Source: Neobacillus drentensis NBRC 102427 (GTDB lineage: Bacteria > Bacillota > Bacilli > Bacillales > Cytobacillaceae). From it: 64,000 nt of DNA. Position 1 is the stretch's first letter, and each line of letters opens with the position of its first letter. A model generated the notes under the pieces. The model did not search any database. It saw only the letters and a program-made list of their open reading frames with translations, and was not told the origin of the DNA. Both the position numbers and the translations under genes were made by a program. Below, piece after piece: positions 10,036-25,097 of this stretch. The stretch lies in the NCBI RefSeq assembly GCF_001591445.1, contig NZ_BCUX01000020.1, positions 1 to 64,000 of the forward strand, written 5' to 3'.

Positions 10036-11070
10036 GTGGCAAATGCGTATAAGCAAGCAGGCGTTAATATCGAAGCAGGATATGAAGCAGTAGAAAGAAT
10101 GAAAAAGCATGTTCAAAAAACAGCCCGGGCTGGCGTCCTTGGCAGCTTGGGTGGATTTGGCGGCATGTTCGACCTATCGGCACTCCAGTTAAAAGAACCT
10201 GTTTTGGTGTCAGGCACCGATGGGGTGGGCACAAAGCTGATGATTGCTTTTTGGATGGATCAGCATGATACGATTGGTATTGATGCGGTCGCTATGTGTG
10301 TTAATGATATTGTCGTTCAAGGGGCAGAGCCTTTGTTCTTTCTAGATTATATTGCCTGCGGAAAAGCTCAGCCTGAAAAAATTGAGGCGATCGTTAAAGG
10401 GATTGCCGATGGTTGTGAGCAGGCTGGCTGTGCACTCATTGGCGGAGAAACGGCTGAAATGCCTGGCTTGTACAGTGAAAATGAGTATGATTTAGCCGGA
10501 TTTACAGTAGGCGCTTGTGAGAAGTCACAGCTTATCACGGGCAAAACGATTCAAGCGGGAGATGTGCTGATTGGTTTAGCGTCGAGCGGTATTCACAGCA
10601 ATGGTTATTCACTCGTTAGAAAAGTGTTTAATGACTGGCCGTTACTAGATTTTGTCGATGAACTCGGGTGTACATTAGGAGAAGAATTGCTTAAACCTAC
10701 AAAAATCTATGTGAAACCGATTTTGTCTGCGTTGAAAAAGTTTCCTTTAAAAGGGATGGCTCATATAACGGGCGGTGGATTTATTGAAAATATTCCGCGC
10801 ATGCTGCCACAGGGTCTTGGTGCTGAGCTGTATGAAAAGAACTGGGAGATCCCAGCTATTTTTAAATTGCTATCTTCGCATGGACAAATTAATTACTCAG
10901 AGATGTATAATATTTTTAACATGGGGATTGGAATGGTTATTGCTGTCGATCCGGAAAATGCAGCAGACCTGTTGGAGCATTTTAACCAATCTGGAGAAAC
11001 CGCGTATGAAATTGGTGTAGTAACTGGGAATGAAGGAATTCACATCAAGGCGCAAGGTGGCCACCTATGA
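10036..11070 (+). CDS. purM: Phosphoribosylformylglycinamidine cyclo-ligase PurM
   Basis: AIR synthetase closes the imidazole ring of FGAM using ATP. The 344-residue protein carries [11 protein letters not shown] (about residues 57-67), [20 protein letters not shown] and [11 protein letters not shown], the AIRS family motifs. The start is GTG 10036 behind GGAGCGAGC. The last four bases overlap purN (ATGA). Confidence 0.97.
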   Translation: MANAYKQAGVNIEAGYEAVERMKKHVQKTARAGVLGSLGGFGGMFDLSALQLKEPVLVSGTDGVGTKLMIAFWMDQHDTIGIDAVAMCVNDIVVQGAEPLFFLDYIACGKAQPEKIEAIVKGIADGCEQAGCALIGGETAEMPGLYSENEYDLAGFTVGACEKSQLITGKTIQAGDVLIGLASSGIHSNGYSLVRKVFNDWPLLDFVDELGCTLGEELLKPTKIYVKPILSALKKFPLKGMAHITGGGFIENIPRMLPQGLGAELYEKNWEIPAIFKLLSSHGQINYSEMYNIFNMGIGMVIAVDPENAADLLEHFNQSGETAYEIGVVTGNEGIHIKAQGGHL

Positions 11071-11643
11071 GGAAGATTGCTGTATTTGCATCAGGAAGCG
11101 GAAGTAATTTCCAAGCCCTAATTGATGTAATTCAATCGGGCCAACTGGATGCGGAGATTTCTCTACTAGTTTGCGATCAACCGGGGGCCTATGCGATTGA
11201 AAGAGCAAGAGCTGCGAAGATTCCAAGTTTTGTCTTTACCGCAAAGGACTATCCTGGTAAGGAACATTACGAAGAAGAAATTTTAGCCCAATTAAAGAAG
11301 TATGGGGTTGAGTTCATTGTCCTTGCTGGTTACATGCGTTTGATTGGTTCGAAATTATTAGCTGAATTTAAAGGAAGAATCGTCAATATCCACCCCTCAT
11401 TGCTTCCAGCCTTTCCCGGCAAAGATGCGGTTGGGCAGGCGTTGGCTGCTAAAGTCAAATGGAGCGGTGTCACCATCCATTTTGTTGATGAGGGTATGGA
11501 TACGGGTCCGATTATTATTCAGGAGCGGGTCCGACTTGACGAAAGTGAAACAAGAGAAAGCCTGCAGAAGAAAATCCAACAAAGAGAACACAAGCTTTAT
11601 CCGTCTGTACTTCAAATGCTATTGACACAAGGAGATGTAGTAA

Positions 11644-11669
<26 letters not shown>
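11067..11669 (+). CDS. purN: Phosphoribosylglycinamide formyltransferase PurN
   Basis: Transfers a formyl group from 10-formyl-THF to GAR. The motifs [14 protein letters not shown] at the N-terminus and [10 protein letters not shown]...[16 protein letters not shown] in the middle carry the catalytic Asn/His. [17 protein letters not shown], with the Asp, follows. The 200-residue length is slightly above the B. subtilis protein. It overlaps purM by 4 bases and purH by 26. Confidence 0.96.
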
Positions 11670-14474
<2,805 letters not shown>

Positions 14475-14503
14475 ACGGAACATGAACCATCAATTCTTAT
14501 TAA

Positions 14504-14535
14504 GGGCTGACCACTAAGGGTCAGCTCTTTTTTTT
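14504..14535 (+). terminator. Terminator of the pur operon
   Basis: The stem GGGCTGACC (14504-14512) pairs with GGTCAGCTC (14519-14527) and is followed by eight T residues. It lies 30 bases after the purD stop. Confidence 0.9.
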
Positions 14536-14592
14536 AGCTAGTTAAAGAGGGAATTTGATCAAATTTTTAAAAATTCGGATTTCAAATCCACC

Positions 14593-14898
14593 TTAAGTTG
14601 GATTATACGGTACCAGCTCATTACCATCCCCGTTCGTAAGTCCTTCCATTCCATCCATTGAATCCATCGCCCGGTCGTGATCCTCAATCATGCACTGACA
14701 TTTTTCAAATAAAGCTGTCAGCGGACAGTAGCGGACAATACCCTCAGCCACCTTCATTGCTGCGCACATGGCGACAAACAAATAGGAATCTCTCCAAGGG
14801 TGTTTGACCAACTTAGAAGTTGTCCAGGAGAGAAGCGTTAATCCAATCGTAATCCGAATTAATGCATTGATCAAACTAATATTTGGTTTAACATTCAT
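14593..14898 (-). CDS. DUF2892 family (YgaP-type transmembrane domain) protein
   Basis: A 101-residue protein on the opposite strand to the pur genes. It resembles the DUF2892 family: the N-terminal PNISLINALIRITIGLTLLS helix, a second short hydrophobic segment (SYLFVAMCAAMKVAEG) and a CPLTALFEKC motif that in the family follows the membrane hairpin. The C-terminal 30 residues are acidic and Met-rich. The role is unknown. I chose ATG 14898, 8 bases after AAGGAG; an in-frame GTG at 14907 overlaps that site. Confidence 0.75.
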   Translation of the reverse strand: MNVKPNISLINALIRITIGLTLLSWTTSKLVKHPWRDSYLFVAMCAAMKVAEGIVRYCPLTALFEKCQCMIEDHDRAMDSMDGMEGLTNGDGNELVPYNPT

Positions 14899-15068
14899 TT
14901 TGTGCACTCCTTCACAAATTGTTTACAATAATTATCAATTCTTTAATGCGTTAAACAATAAAATATGATAATATTGTATCTAAAGAATTTTTTGTAAGGG
15001 CTTTCTTTATTGCTAAATCAACTTATTATTATATAGATAGTATTTTTGAAAAAGGGGAGGGACGACGT

Positions 15069-16814
15069 ATGCTAGAGCAACGCTACCGCTGGAAAAATAA
15101 ACACTTACGCACGCATGTATCCGTTTTGGATGGAAAAACGTCTCCAACCATTTTATTGAAAAACGCCTTGTATTTAAATCAGACGTTTAAAAAGTGGTTA
15201 AGAGCAAATATTTGGATTTATGAAGATCGGATTGTTTATGTGGGTGAGAACTTACCAACACAGCTCGAAAACTGTGAAGTCATTGATTGTACCAATGAAA
15301 TAATTGTTCCGGGATACATTGAACCACATGCCCATCCGTTTCAATTATATAATCCCCTAACGCTGGCTGCGTATGCATCTCAGTTTGGGACAACAACCTT
15401 AATTAATGACAATATGGCCTTGATTTTACATTTAGAAAAAAGGGAAGCGTTTACATTATTGAAGGATCTTCGATCGATTCCAACAACGATGTATTGGTGG
15501 AGCCGTTTTGATTCACAAACAGAAATTTTGAATGAAGAAGAAATTTTTTCACATAGTAATGTTAAATCCTGGCTTGAACATGATGCGGTTCTTCAGGGCG
15601 GAGAATTGACAGGGTGGCCAAAACTGCTTGATGGCGATGATATGATGCTCCATTGGATTCAAGAGGCAAAGCGGATGCGCAAGCAAATTGAAGGTCATTT
15701 CCCTGGTGCTTCGGAAAAAACCTTGGCAAAAATGATGCTGCTTGGTGCCGATTGTGACCATGAAGCAATGACCGGTGAAGAGGTTTATAACCGCTTAATG
15801 CAGGGGTATATGGTATCCTTAAGGCATTCATCAATTCGTCCGGATTTGCCAAATATACTGGATGATATGATGCGATTAGGTATAGATGCTTATGATCGAA
15901 TAATGTTTAATACAGACGGCGCATCTTCAACCTTTTACGAGCAAGGAGTTACCAATGCGATGATTCGCATTGCGATTGAAAAAGGAGTACCGGCAATTGA
16001 TGCGTATAATATGGCAACCGTCAATATTGCCCGTTATTACAATATTGACCATCTTCATGGTAATATAGCAACTGGCCGGGTAGCTAATCTTAACTTCTTA
16101 TCGAGTATTGAAAACCCAACACCTGTGTCTGTCCTTGCAAAAGGGAAATGGGTAAAACGGGATGGACAACAAGTGACCGATGCTTATCCTCCGATTAGTT
16201 GGGAAGAATATGGTCTAAAGCCGATGGAGCTGGAGTGGGAATTGACTTTAGATGATATGCAATTTTCTATGCCATTTGGGATCAAGATGGAAAACGCTGT
16301 GATTACAAAGCCATATTCCATTGCCATTGATGCATCAGCAGATGACCTGCCAATGAATCACGATGAGTGCTTTTTCACATTAATCGACCGAAATGGGAAA
16401 TGGAGGATAAATACGCTCTTAAAGGGATTTGCCACTACCTTATCCGCATTGGCTAGTTCTTATTCAAGTACAGGCGATATTATTTTAATAGGTAAAAACA
16501 AACAAGACATGCTTCATGCTTTTAATAGAATGCGAGAATTAGGCGGCGGGATTGTAATGGTTGAGGATAACCAGGTTGTTTGCGAACTGCCATTATCCTT
16601 ACATGGAATCATGTCCAATCTCCCAATTGAGGAATTAATCAGCCAAGAAAAAAGACTGCTTATCGAGTTAAGAGATCGAGGTTATACATTCTCAGATCCT
16701 ATTTACAGTCTGGCTTTCTTTTCTGCAACACATTTGCCTTACATTCGGATTACTCCAAGGGGAATGTACGATGTGATGAATAAAACAGTACTCTTTCCGT
16801 CAATAATGCGTTAA
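15069..16814 (+). CDS. Adenine deaminase, YerA type
   Basis: Predicted to deaminate adenine to hypoxanthine, feeding purine salvage. The amidohydrolase HxH metal motif is at His87/His89 (PHAHPFQLY), and a later EGHFPGAS and FNTDGASS fit the adenine deaminase subgroup. At 581 residues it is nearly identical in length to B. subtilis YerA, which also follows purD. GGGGAGGG lies 6 bases before ATG 15069. It has its own upstream region and is probably separate from the pur transcript. YerA activity has been less well tested than that of AdeC, so the substrate is by family. Confidence 0.85.
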   Translation: MLEQRYRWKNKHLRTHVSVLDGKTSPTILLKNALYLNQTFKKWLRANIWIYEDRIVYVGENLPTQLENCEVIDCTNEIIVPGYIEPHAHPFQLYNPLTLAAYASQFGTTTLINDNMALILHLEKREAFTLLKDLRSIPTTMYWWSRFDSQTEILNEEEIFSHSNVKSWLEHDAVLQGGELTGWPKLLDGDDMMLHWIQEAKRMRKQIEGHFPGASEKTLAKMMLLGADCDHEAMTGEEVYNRLMQGYMVSLRHSSIRPDLPNILDDMMRLGIDAYDRIMFNTDGASSTFYEQGVTNAMIRIAIEKGVPAIDAYNMATVNIARYYNIDHLHGNIATGRVANLNFLSSIENPTPVSVLAKGKWVKRDGQQVTDAYPPISWEEYGLKPMELEWELTLDDMQFSMPFGIKMENAVITKPYSIAIDASADDLPMNHDECFFTLIDRNGKWRINTLLKGFATTLSALASSYSSTGDIILIGKNKQDMLHAFNRMRELGGGIVMVEDNQVVCELPLSLHGIMSNLPIEELISQEKRLLIELRDRGYTFSDPIYSLAFFSATHLPYIRITPRGMYDVMNKTVLFPSIMR

Positions 16815-16883
16815 ACTGTTAGTGAGTAAAGAGCTAAAGCGTGAAAGTGTTTTTCACTTTTGAAAGTAAATAGGGGTGTGTTC

Positions 16884-17927
16884 ATGAAAATGAAAAAATG
16901 GGCTGTTTTTGTGATAGCTTTCCTGTTACTACTTTCTGGTTGTAGTGATAAGGAACAGGTTAAGAAGGTAAAGCCGGTAACCCAAACAGAACCGAAACAA
17001 CCGGAAGAGCAGCAAGTCGACCTGCATTTTTATCCATTAACAGGGGTGGGCTCTAAGGTAAGCACGGATACAAGAGCAGTAGCCGTGATGATTAATAATC
17101 ACCCAAAAGCAAGACCGCAATCGGGTCTGACTAAAGCGGACATCGTCTATGAGATTCTAGCAGAAGGTGATATCACACGCTTCTTGGCCGTATTTCAAAG
17201 TGAAAAGCCAGCAAATATAGGTCCTGTTAGGAGTGCAAGGGATTACTATATTTACTTGGCTAAAGGACTTAATGCCCTATATATTGCGCATGGTTATAGT
17301 CCGGAAGCAAAGGAAATCCTTAATGGTAACTATATTGATAATTTAAATGGAATGGTTTATGACGGGACGCTATTTAAACGTTCTAAGACTCGAAGAGCAC
17401 CTCATAACTCCTATATTACGTATCAAAATATTTTAAAAGGTGCAAAGCAAAAGAAATATTCGATGGAAAAGGGTCCGGCCCCATTTAAGTTTTTCACAGA
17501 AGAAAAAAGTAAGAATATAACGGGGGCCGATGCAAGAACCGTCAAGATTACTTACTCAAAGGGTGGAATTTCTAATTCCATGTTTAAATTCGATGCAGCC
17601 ACAGGCAAATATAAACGGTTCTCAGGCGATGCGCAAACGGTTGATTTAGATTCAAAAGATCCTGTGCTACTCGATAATATTTTTATTATCGAAGCTAAGC
17701 ATCAGTTTATCGATTCTTATGGGCGCAGGGATATCGATTTAGAGTCTGGCGGCAAAGCGTATCTGCTGCAAAAAGGTAAGGTTAACCAAGTGGAATGGAA
17801 GAATAAGAGCGGTGAAATTGTTCCAGTCAAAGATGGCGAAGAAGTTCCGCTTGTTCAAGGAAAAACATGGGTCAATGTGGTTCCAACAAAACCTGGTCTT
17901 GAGAACATTGTCACGTTAACTAAATAG
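16884..17927 (+). CDS. yerB: Lipoprotein YerB (DUF3048)
   Basis: A 347-residue predicted lipoprotein. The signal peptide MKMKKWAVFVIAFLLLLSGC ends in a lipobox with Cys20, followed by a polar linker. The body carries the DUF3048 pattern, including AVMINNHPKARPQSGL and NIGPVRSARDYYIYLAKG. Its function is unknown. I chose ATG 16884, 8 bases after AGGGGTG; an upstream TTG at 16860 has no site. It is followed by yerC 22 bases later, as in B. subtilis. Confidence 0.88.
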   Translation: MKMKKWAVFVIAFLLLLSGCSDKEQVKKVKPVTQTEPKQPEEQQVDLHFYPLTGVGSKVSTDTRAVAVMINNHPKARPQSGLTKADIVYEILAEGDITRFLAVFQSEKPANIGPVRSARDYYIYLAKGLNALYIAHGYSPEAKEILNGNYIDNLNGMVYDGTLFKRSKTRRAPHNSYITYQNILKGAKQKKYSMEKGPAPFKFFTEEKSKNITGADARTVKITYSKGGISNSMFKFDAATGKYKRFSGDAQTVDLDSKDPVLLDNIFIIEAKHQFIDSYGRRDIDLESGGKAYLLQKGKVNQVEWKNKSGEIVPVKDGEEVPLVQGKTWVNVVPTKPGLENIVTLTK

Positions 17928-17949
17928 ATAAATTAAAGGGGTAAAGCAT

Positions 17950-18264
17950 ATGCAGATTAATAAATTACGTGGTAAAGAACTCGATCAATTATTTCAAGCG
18001 GTTCTTTCATTAAACGATCTTGAAGAATGCTATCGCTTTTTTGACGATTTGTGCACAATAAATGAAATACAATCATTAGCACAGCGTCTTGATGTAGCAA
18101 GAATGCTTCGCGATGGCAATACGTATCATAAAATTGAAACGGAAACCGGAGCGAGTACTGCCACAATTTCACGGGTAAAACGTTGCTTGAACTATGGAAA
18201 CGATACGTATGAAATGGTACTTGAACGACTTAAGGGCGAAACGACTACAGCTGAACAAGAATAA
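17950..18264 (+). CDS. yerC: TrpR-like DNA-binding protein YerC/YecD
   Basis: A 104-residue protein of the YerC/YecD family, which shares the all-helical Trp-repressor fold. The helix-turn-helix lies in residues 55-85 (ARMLRDGNTYHKIETETGAS and the following ATISRVKR recognition helix). Its target and ligand are not known. A terminator follows 4 bases after the stop, so yerB-yerC may form a small unit. Confidence 0.88.
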   Translation: MQINKLRGKELDQLFQAVLSLNDLEECYRFFDDLCTINEIQSLAQRLDVARMLRDGNTYHKIETETGASTATISRVKRCLNYGNDTYEMVLERLKGETTTAEQE

Positions 18265-18267
18265 ACA

Positions 18268-18296
18268 AACCGGAGACAACGCTCTTCGGTTTTTTC
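18268..18296 (+). terminator. Terminator after yerC
   Basis: AACCGGAG (18268-18275) pairs with CTC...CGGTT (18282-18291) with a two-base bulge, then a run of six T residues. Confidence 0.75.
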
Positions 18297-18350
18297 TATG
18301 ACGAATTTAAATACTGGTTATGATTTCTATATTTAGATTTAGTGTTTTCT

Positions 18351-18379
18351 TTTTTTATCGAAACGGCTAATGCTATAAT
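18351..18379 (+). promoter_or_regulatory. Probable promoter of pcrB-pcrA-ligA-camS
   Basis: A perfect TATAAT (18374-18379) preceded by TGC forms an extended -10. The -35 position (18351-18356, TTTTTT) is poor, which an extended -10 can tolerate. Confidence 0.5.
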
Positions 18380-18414
18380 GGTGTAATGGATTAATGATAT
18401 GGGAGGATCTTTTG

Positions 18415-19119
18415 ATGTATGATTTTCGCGAGTGGCGGCATGTGTTCAAACTCGACCCTAATAAAGAACTATCGGATGAACGTTTAGAAACAATCTGTGA
18501 ATCAGGAACCGATGCCATTATCGTTGGCGGTACAGACGGGATCACCTTAGAAAAGGTCCTCGATTTAATGGCAAGAATACGCCGCTTTTCGGTTCCATGT
18601 GTCCTTGAAGTATCGTCGATTGACACCGTTACCCCGGGATTTGACCTTTATTTTATTCCAACGATTTTAAATAGCAGTGATACTAAATGGATTACGGGAC
18701 TTCACCACGAGGCTGTAAAGGAATTTGGTGATGTCATGGATTGGGAAGAAATTGTCATGGAGGGCTATTGCATTTTAAACGAAGACTGCAAAGCGGCAAA
18801 ACTGACAAATGCAAATACAAGCCTTACGAAGGACGAGGTAATTGCCTACGCGGTAATGGCTGAAAAAATGTTTCAGCTGCCGATATTTTATCTAGAATAT
18901 AGCGGTAAATATGGTGATGTGGAACTGGTTGCGAATGTTAAAAAGTCGCTTGAAAAGACCGTCCTTTTTTATGGCGGAGGAATATCAACCATTGAGCAGG
19001 CCAAAGAAATGACCAAGCATGCAGATGTCATTGTCGTCGGTAATGCTATTTATGAAAATTTTGAGCTTGCCTTGGAAACAGTAAAGATGGACCCGAGAAT
19101 TGCTAAAATAGAAAAATAG
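18415..19119 (+). CDS. pcrB: Heptaprenylglyceryl phosphate synthase PcrB
   Basis: A TIM-barrel prenyltransferase that joins heptaprenyl diphosphate to sn-glycerol-1-phosphate, the bacterial relative of archaeal GGGP synthase. The sequence shows [14 protein letters not shown] at the N-terminus, [13 protein letters not shown] near residue 35 and the phosphate-binding [16 protein letters not shown] and [12 protein letters not shown] near the end. It is 234 residues long; the family is about 228. ATG 18415 follows GGGAGG by 9 bases; an earlier in-frame ATG at 18394 lies before that site. It precedes pcrA, as in Bacillus. Confidence 0.93.
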   Translation: MYDFREWRHVFKLDPNKELSDERLETICESGTDAIIVGGTDGITLEKVLDLMARIRRFSVPCVLEVSSIDTVTPGFDLYFIPTILNSSDTKWITGLHHEAVKEFGDVMDWEEIVMEGYCILNEDCKAAKLTNANTSLTKDEVIAYAVMAEKMFQLPIFYLEYSGKYGDVELVANVKKSLEKTVLFYGGGISTIEQAKEMTKHADVIVVGNAIYENFELALETVKMDPRIAKIEK

Positions 19120-19166
19120 AGTTATGATAAAAATAAGAACATACGTTTGTTATGGTGGTGGATGGT

Positions 19167-21437
19167 ATGCAATATTTAACTGATAAGCTATTAAACGGAC
19201 TGAATCCGGAGCAGCAAAGTGCTGTAAAAGCAACCGATGGACCGCTATTATTAATGGCTGGTGCCGGAAGTGGTAAGACAAGAGTGCTGACACATCGAAT
19301 TGGCTATTTAATTGTAGAAAAACGAGTCAATCCTTACAATATTTTAGCAATTACGTTTACTAATAAAGCAGCAAGAGAAATGAGAGATCGGATCGGGAAA
19401 ATGATGGGTGGGGCGGCCGAAGAAATTTGGATTTCCACCTTTCACTCGATGTGTGTAAGGATTTTACGCAGAGATATCGACCGTATCGGTTTTAATCGTA
19501 ATTTTACAATTCTTGATTCGACTGATCAGCTATCGGTGGTCAAAGGAATTCTTAAGGATAAAAATATTGATCCCAAGAAATTTGATCCGCGTGCTATTTT
19601 AGGAGCGATTAGCTCATGCAAAAATGAGTTGATTGAACCGGAAGAGTACAAGAAAACAGGCGGTGGCTATTTCGAAGATGTCGTAGGGAATGTATACGAA
19701 GAATTCCAGAAACGATTACGAAAGAATCAGGCGCTCGACTTTGATGACCTCATTATGTTGACGATTCAATTATTTAATCGGGTTCCTGATGTGCTCGAAT
19801 ATTATCAACGCAAGTTTCAATATATTCATGTCGATGAGTATCAGGATACAAACAAAGCACAGTATCTGTTAGTCAAACTGCTTGCAAGCCGGTTTAGAAA
19901 TCTGTGCGTGGTAGGGGATTCGGACCAATCGATTTATCGCTGGCGCGGAGCGGATATTGCGAATATCCTCTCTTTCGAAAAAGATTACCCGAACGCTACG
20001 GTTATATTATTAGAGCAAAACTACCGTTCAACCAAAAGGATTCTCCTAGCAGCGAATAAGGTCATCCAGAACAATCTTAACCGTAAAGCGAAGAATCTTT
20101 GGACTGAAAATCCTGAAGGGAACAAACTTGTTTATTACCGTGCTGACAGCGAGCAGAGTGAAGCGCAATTTGTTGCCGGGAAAATTAAAGAATTAACGCG
20201 GAATAGTGAGCAAAAATTAACCGACATCGCCATCCTATATCGCACGAACGCTCAGTCCCGTGTGATGGAGGAAGTGCTCCTTAAATCGAATATCGAATAC
20301 TCCATCGTCGGCGGAACCAAGTTCTATGACAGGAAAGAAATTAAGGATATGTTAGCTTATTTACGGCTGATCTCCAATCCCGATGATGATATCAGCTTAC
20401 GCCGTGTCATAAATGTGCCGAAGCGGGGGATCGGGGCAAGCTCCGTCGATAAAATCGCTGATTTTGCTGATATGCATGATATATCCCTTTTCCAAGCACT
20501 TGAGTCCGTGGAACTATTAGGATTAAGTCCGAAAATCACCAAAGCTGCACGAGAATTCCGTGATTTAATCGGAAATTATACTAATATGCAGGAGTTTCTG
20601 TCGGTTACTGAACTAGTGGAAGAAGTGTTAGAAAAATCCGGGTACCGTGAAATGCTCAAGGCGGAAAAATCACTCGAAGCCCAAAGCCGTCTTGAAAACC
20701 TTGAGGAATTATTATCTGTTACGAAAAGTTTTGAGGATTCCAGTGAAGATAAGAGCCTTGTTGCCTTTTTAACTGATTTAGCCCTTGTGGCCGATATAGA
20801 TGCTCTCGAGGATGATGATGAAAAGAAGGCTGAGGCCATTACGCTCATGACCTTGCACTCAGCTAAAGGGCTGGAATTCCCAGTTGTCTTCTTAATTGGT
20901 ATGGAAGAAGGCGTCTTCCCTCACAGTCGTTCGTTAATGGAAGAAGTAGAAATGGAAGAAGAGCGTCGTCTCGCCTATGTTGGAATTACAAGAGCGGAGC
21001 AAACGCTATTCCTTACAAATGCCCAAATGAGAACATTGTATGGTCGAACCAGTATGAATCCACCTTCTCGTTTTATAAAAGAAATCCCTGAGGACCTGAT
21101 CGAAGGGGTAGAACCTCCAGAGAAAAAGATGAATTCACCGTTTGGTTCTTCTGGAAAATCGTTTGGTTCCGCACGAAGCGCATCGTTTGGAACGCCGAAA
21201 ACGTCATTTGGCACACCGGCTGCAGCTAGAAAACCAGTTATGCGACCAGTTTCCGCTCCTTCCGGTGATGAGTCCGGTTGGAAGGTTGGCGATAAAGCCC
21301 AGCATGGGAAATGGGGAATCGGTACCGTTGTTAGCGTAAAAGGTCAAGGGGAAGGTACAGAGTTAGATATTGCTTTTCCTAGTCCGGTTGGAATCAAACG
21401 CCTGTTAGCCAAATTCGCTCCGATTACTAAAGCCTAA
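19167..21437 (+). CDS. pcrA: ATP-dependent DNA helicase PcrA
   Basis: A superfamily 1A 3'-5' helicase for repair, rolling-circle replication and removal of conflicts with RNA polymerase. Walker A is GAGSGKT at residues 32-38; VDEYQDTN (motif II), [14 protein letters not shown] (motif III) and QNYRS follow. The C-terminal 100 residues hold FGS/FGT-rich linker repeats. They end in a Tudor-like domain ([18 protein letters not shown]) that in B. subtilis PcrA binds RNA polymerase. At 756 residues it has normal size. I chose ATG 19167, which begins like B. subtilis PcrA; ATG 19152 is an alternative. Confidence 0.96.
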   Translation: MQYLTDKLLNGLNPEQQSAVKATDGPLLLMAGAGSGKTRVLTHRIGYLIVEKRVNPYNILAITFTNKAAREMRDRIGKMMGGAAEEIWISTFHSMCVRILRRDIDRIGFNRNFTILDSTDQLSVVKGILKDKNIDPKKFDPRAILGAISSCKNELIEPEEYKKTGGGYFEDVVGNVYEEFQKRLRKNQALDFDDLIMLTIQLFNRVPDVLEYYQRKFQYIHVDEYQDTNKAQYLLVKLLASRFRNLCVVGDSDQSIYRWRGADIANILSFEKDYPNATVILLEQNYRSTKRILLAANKVIQNNLNRKAKNLWTENPEGNKLVYYRADSEQSEAQFVAGKIKELTRNSEQKLTDIAILYRTNAQSRVMEEVLLKSNIEYSIVGGTKFYDRKEIKDMLAYLRLISNPDDDISLRRVINVPKRGIGASSVDKIADFADMHDISLFQALESVELLGLSPKITKAAREFRDLIGNYTNMQEFLSVTELVEEVLEKSGYREMLKAEKSLEAQSRLENLEELLSVTKSFEDSSEDKSLVAFLTDLALVADIDALEDDDEKKAEAITLMTLHSAKGLEFPVVFLIGMEEGVFPHSRSLMEEVEMEEERRLAYVGITRAEQTLFLTNAQMRTLYGRTSMNPPSRFIKEIPEDLIEGVEPPEKKMNSPFGSSGKSFGSARSASFGTPKTSFGTPAAARKPVMRPVSAPSGDESGWKVGDKAQHGKWGIGTVVSVKGQGEGTELDIAFPSPVGIKRLLAKFAPITKA

Positions 21438-21441
21438 ATAG

Positions 21442-23514
<2,073 letters not shown>

Positions 23515-23526
23515 GAGGTGTATGAC

Positions 23527-24699
23527 GTGAGAAAGTTCTCATTGCTCGCTCTCTCCCTTGTCTTTTTGCTAAGTGCCTGTGCACCCAATTTTCAGAAGCA
23601 AAATGAAGTGGTACAAACGAAGGAGAAAGTGAAAGGGAAGGCAATTATTCCAAAGTATAATATTTCCGACAGCTATTATCGGACGATTTTGCCGTTTGAA
23701 CCAGGGGAAGCACGCGGGTTGGTGGTAAATAATATTAATACACGGTATGACTTAAACGAGTTTGAAATGGGTTTAATGCGAATTGCTCAAAATTCATTTG
23801 ATACGGAGAAATATTTGTTCCGTGAAGGACAGGAAATCAAAGGAGATATAATCAGACTTTGGTTAAACCGTAAATACACAAAAGAGCAGTTTAACGTTTT
23901 ACAAAAGGCTAATAAAGAACTAAAAGAATCGGAGAATATCGGACTAAACCCTGTTGATACGGGTAATAAGGGTGAGCCGAGTTCGCCAATCTATTTAGCG
24001 CATATTCTGGAACATGACTATTTAATAAAAAATGAGAACGATAAGGTAACGCTCGGCGGCGTTACAATTGGCCTTGCCTTAAATTCTATCTATTATTATA
24101 AAAAGACATCTGACGGTGATACCTTTGAGCAAAAAATTCCTCATTCTGAAATGGTACGGGAAGGCAAGAAAATTGCTGCAGAAGTCGTCAAGCGGATGAG
24201 GAACATGAACGCCCTAAAGGAGATTCCCATTACGATTGCCTTATTTGAACAGGCAAGTAAATCTTCTGTTGTTCCTGGAAATTTCATTACCTATTCTACT
24301 GTCGATAAAGGTAGTGCTACACTAAACAGTTGGGAAAATGTAAATGAAAAGTATTATCTTTTCCCTTCCAAGGACGCACAGGATGAACATCGTGATGATG
24401 TCACTGCGTTTTTAAATTTTAAGCAGGATGTGGAAGAGTATTTTCCTAATTATAATGGTGTAATTGGCAGAGCCTTTTATATGGGGGATCAGCTTCAGGA
24501 TTTGAGTATTACCATTCCGATTCAATTCTACGGAAAAACAGAAGGAATTGGGTTCACACAGTATGTAACAGGACTTGTCATGGAACATTTTCCGAAGTAT
24601 TTATCTGTTTCGGTCAGTGTTACGTCTGTAGACGGACCTGAGGCACTAATCGTCCGCAAGGCGAATGAAACCGAACCATTTGTTCATATATATCAATAA
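23527..24699 (+). CDS. camS: CamS family sex pheromone lipoprotein (YerH)
   Basis: A 390-residue lipoprotein. The signal peptide ends LLSAC with lipidated Cys18. The rest is the CamS domain (GEARGLVVNNINTRYDLNEFE and later SVSVTSVDGPEALIVR). In Staphylococcus and Enterococcus, related signal peptides yield pheromones such as cAM373, but the protein's own role is unclear. GTG 23527 stands 6 bases after AAGAGGTG; GTG 23518 is within that site. It follows ligA by 12 bases, the usual Bacillus order, and is closed by a terminator. Confidence 0.9.
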   Translation: MRKFSLLALSLVFLLSACAPNFQKQNEVVQTKEKVKGKAIIPKYNISDSYYRTILPFEPGEARGLVVNNINTRYDLNEFEMGLMRIAQNSFDTEKYLFREGQEIKGDIIRLWLNRKYTKEQFNVLQKANKELKESENIGLNPVDTGNKGEPSSPIYLAHILEHDYLIKNENDKVTLGGVTIGLALNSIYYYKKTSDGDTFEQKIPHSEMVREGKKIAAEVVKRMRNMNALKEIPITIALFEQASKSSVVPGNFITYSTVDKGSATLNSWENVNEKYYLFPSKDAQDEHRDDVTAFLNFKQDVEEYFPNYNGVIGRAFYMGDQLQDLSITIPIQFYGKTEGIGFTQYVTGLVMEHFPKYLSVSVSVTSVDGPEALIVRKANETEPFVHIYQ

Positions 24700-24727
24700 G
24701 ATCCGGCATCATGCTGGGTCTTTTTTT
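24700..24727 (+). terminator. Terminator after camS
   Basis: GATCCGGC (24700-24707) pairs with GCTGGGTC (24713-24720), including G-T pairs, followed by seven T residues. Confidence 0.85.
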
Positions 24728-24780
24728 CATTTCCAAACAGCTCAGGCCCGATTTTTGTATGAATTTAGGTCTTAATTACG

Positions 24781-24880
24781 ATTCGCTGATAGAACATGGA
24801 AATTCGCTGATAGAACCCCATAATTCGCTGATAGAACAAAGGAATTCGCTGATAGAACCTAATAATTCGCCGATAGAATG
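24781..24880. repeat. Five tandem copies of a 21-bp repeat
   Basis: Copies begin at 24781, 24802, 24823, 24844 and 24865. The constant part is ATTCGCTGATAGAAC and the last six bases vary; the fifth copy has two changes. The period is a multiple of three, so one frame reads as repeated NSLIExx heptads and the opposite strand also stays open. No ribosome site or start supports a gene, so I treat it as an intergenic minisatellite. Confidence 0.9.
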
Positions 24881-24951
24881 TTTTCCTATCCGATTAAAGA
24901 GCATATAGAAGGATATATACAATGAAAAACAACAAAATTTAACGTATGAAT

Positions 24952-25007
24952 CACTAAAAAAGAGGTATACACTACCTTTCATGGCGTAGAAGCCCTCTTT
25001 TTTAGTG
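24952..25007. repeat. 14-bp perfect inverted repeat before pruA
   Basis: CACTAAAAAAGAGG (24952-24965) is perfectly complementary to CCTCTTTTTTAGTG (24994-25007), with a 28-base loop. The T run inside the stem could make it a weak two-way terminator, or it may be a small dispersed repeat. It lies 90 bases before the pruA start. Confidence 0.7.
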
Positions 25008-25097
25008 GGTATCGACAATGATTGCGGCACTGAAATGAATCGTGTTAGAATGAACAGTGGAGTGAAAACGTTTTTATTACATAGGAGGGTTTAACAA

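Noticed and set aside
16839..16866. Hairpin between the adenine deaminase gene and yerB as a terminator
   Set aside because: GTGAAAGTG and CACTTTTG pair only weakly and no T run follows.
24711..24908. Open frame of 65 codons across the 21-bp repeat (plus strand)
   Set aside because: It starts inside the camS terminator, has no ribosome site and owes its openness to a 21-bp period lacking stops.
24776..25030. Open frame of 84 codons on the minus strand across the same repeat
   Set aside because: It is the complement of the repeat plus the A/T-rich inverted repeat; there is no ribosome site and no resemblance to a protein family.
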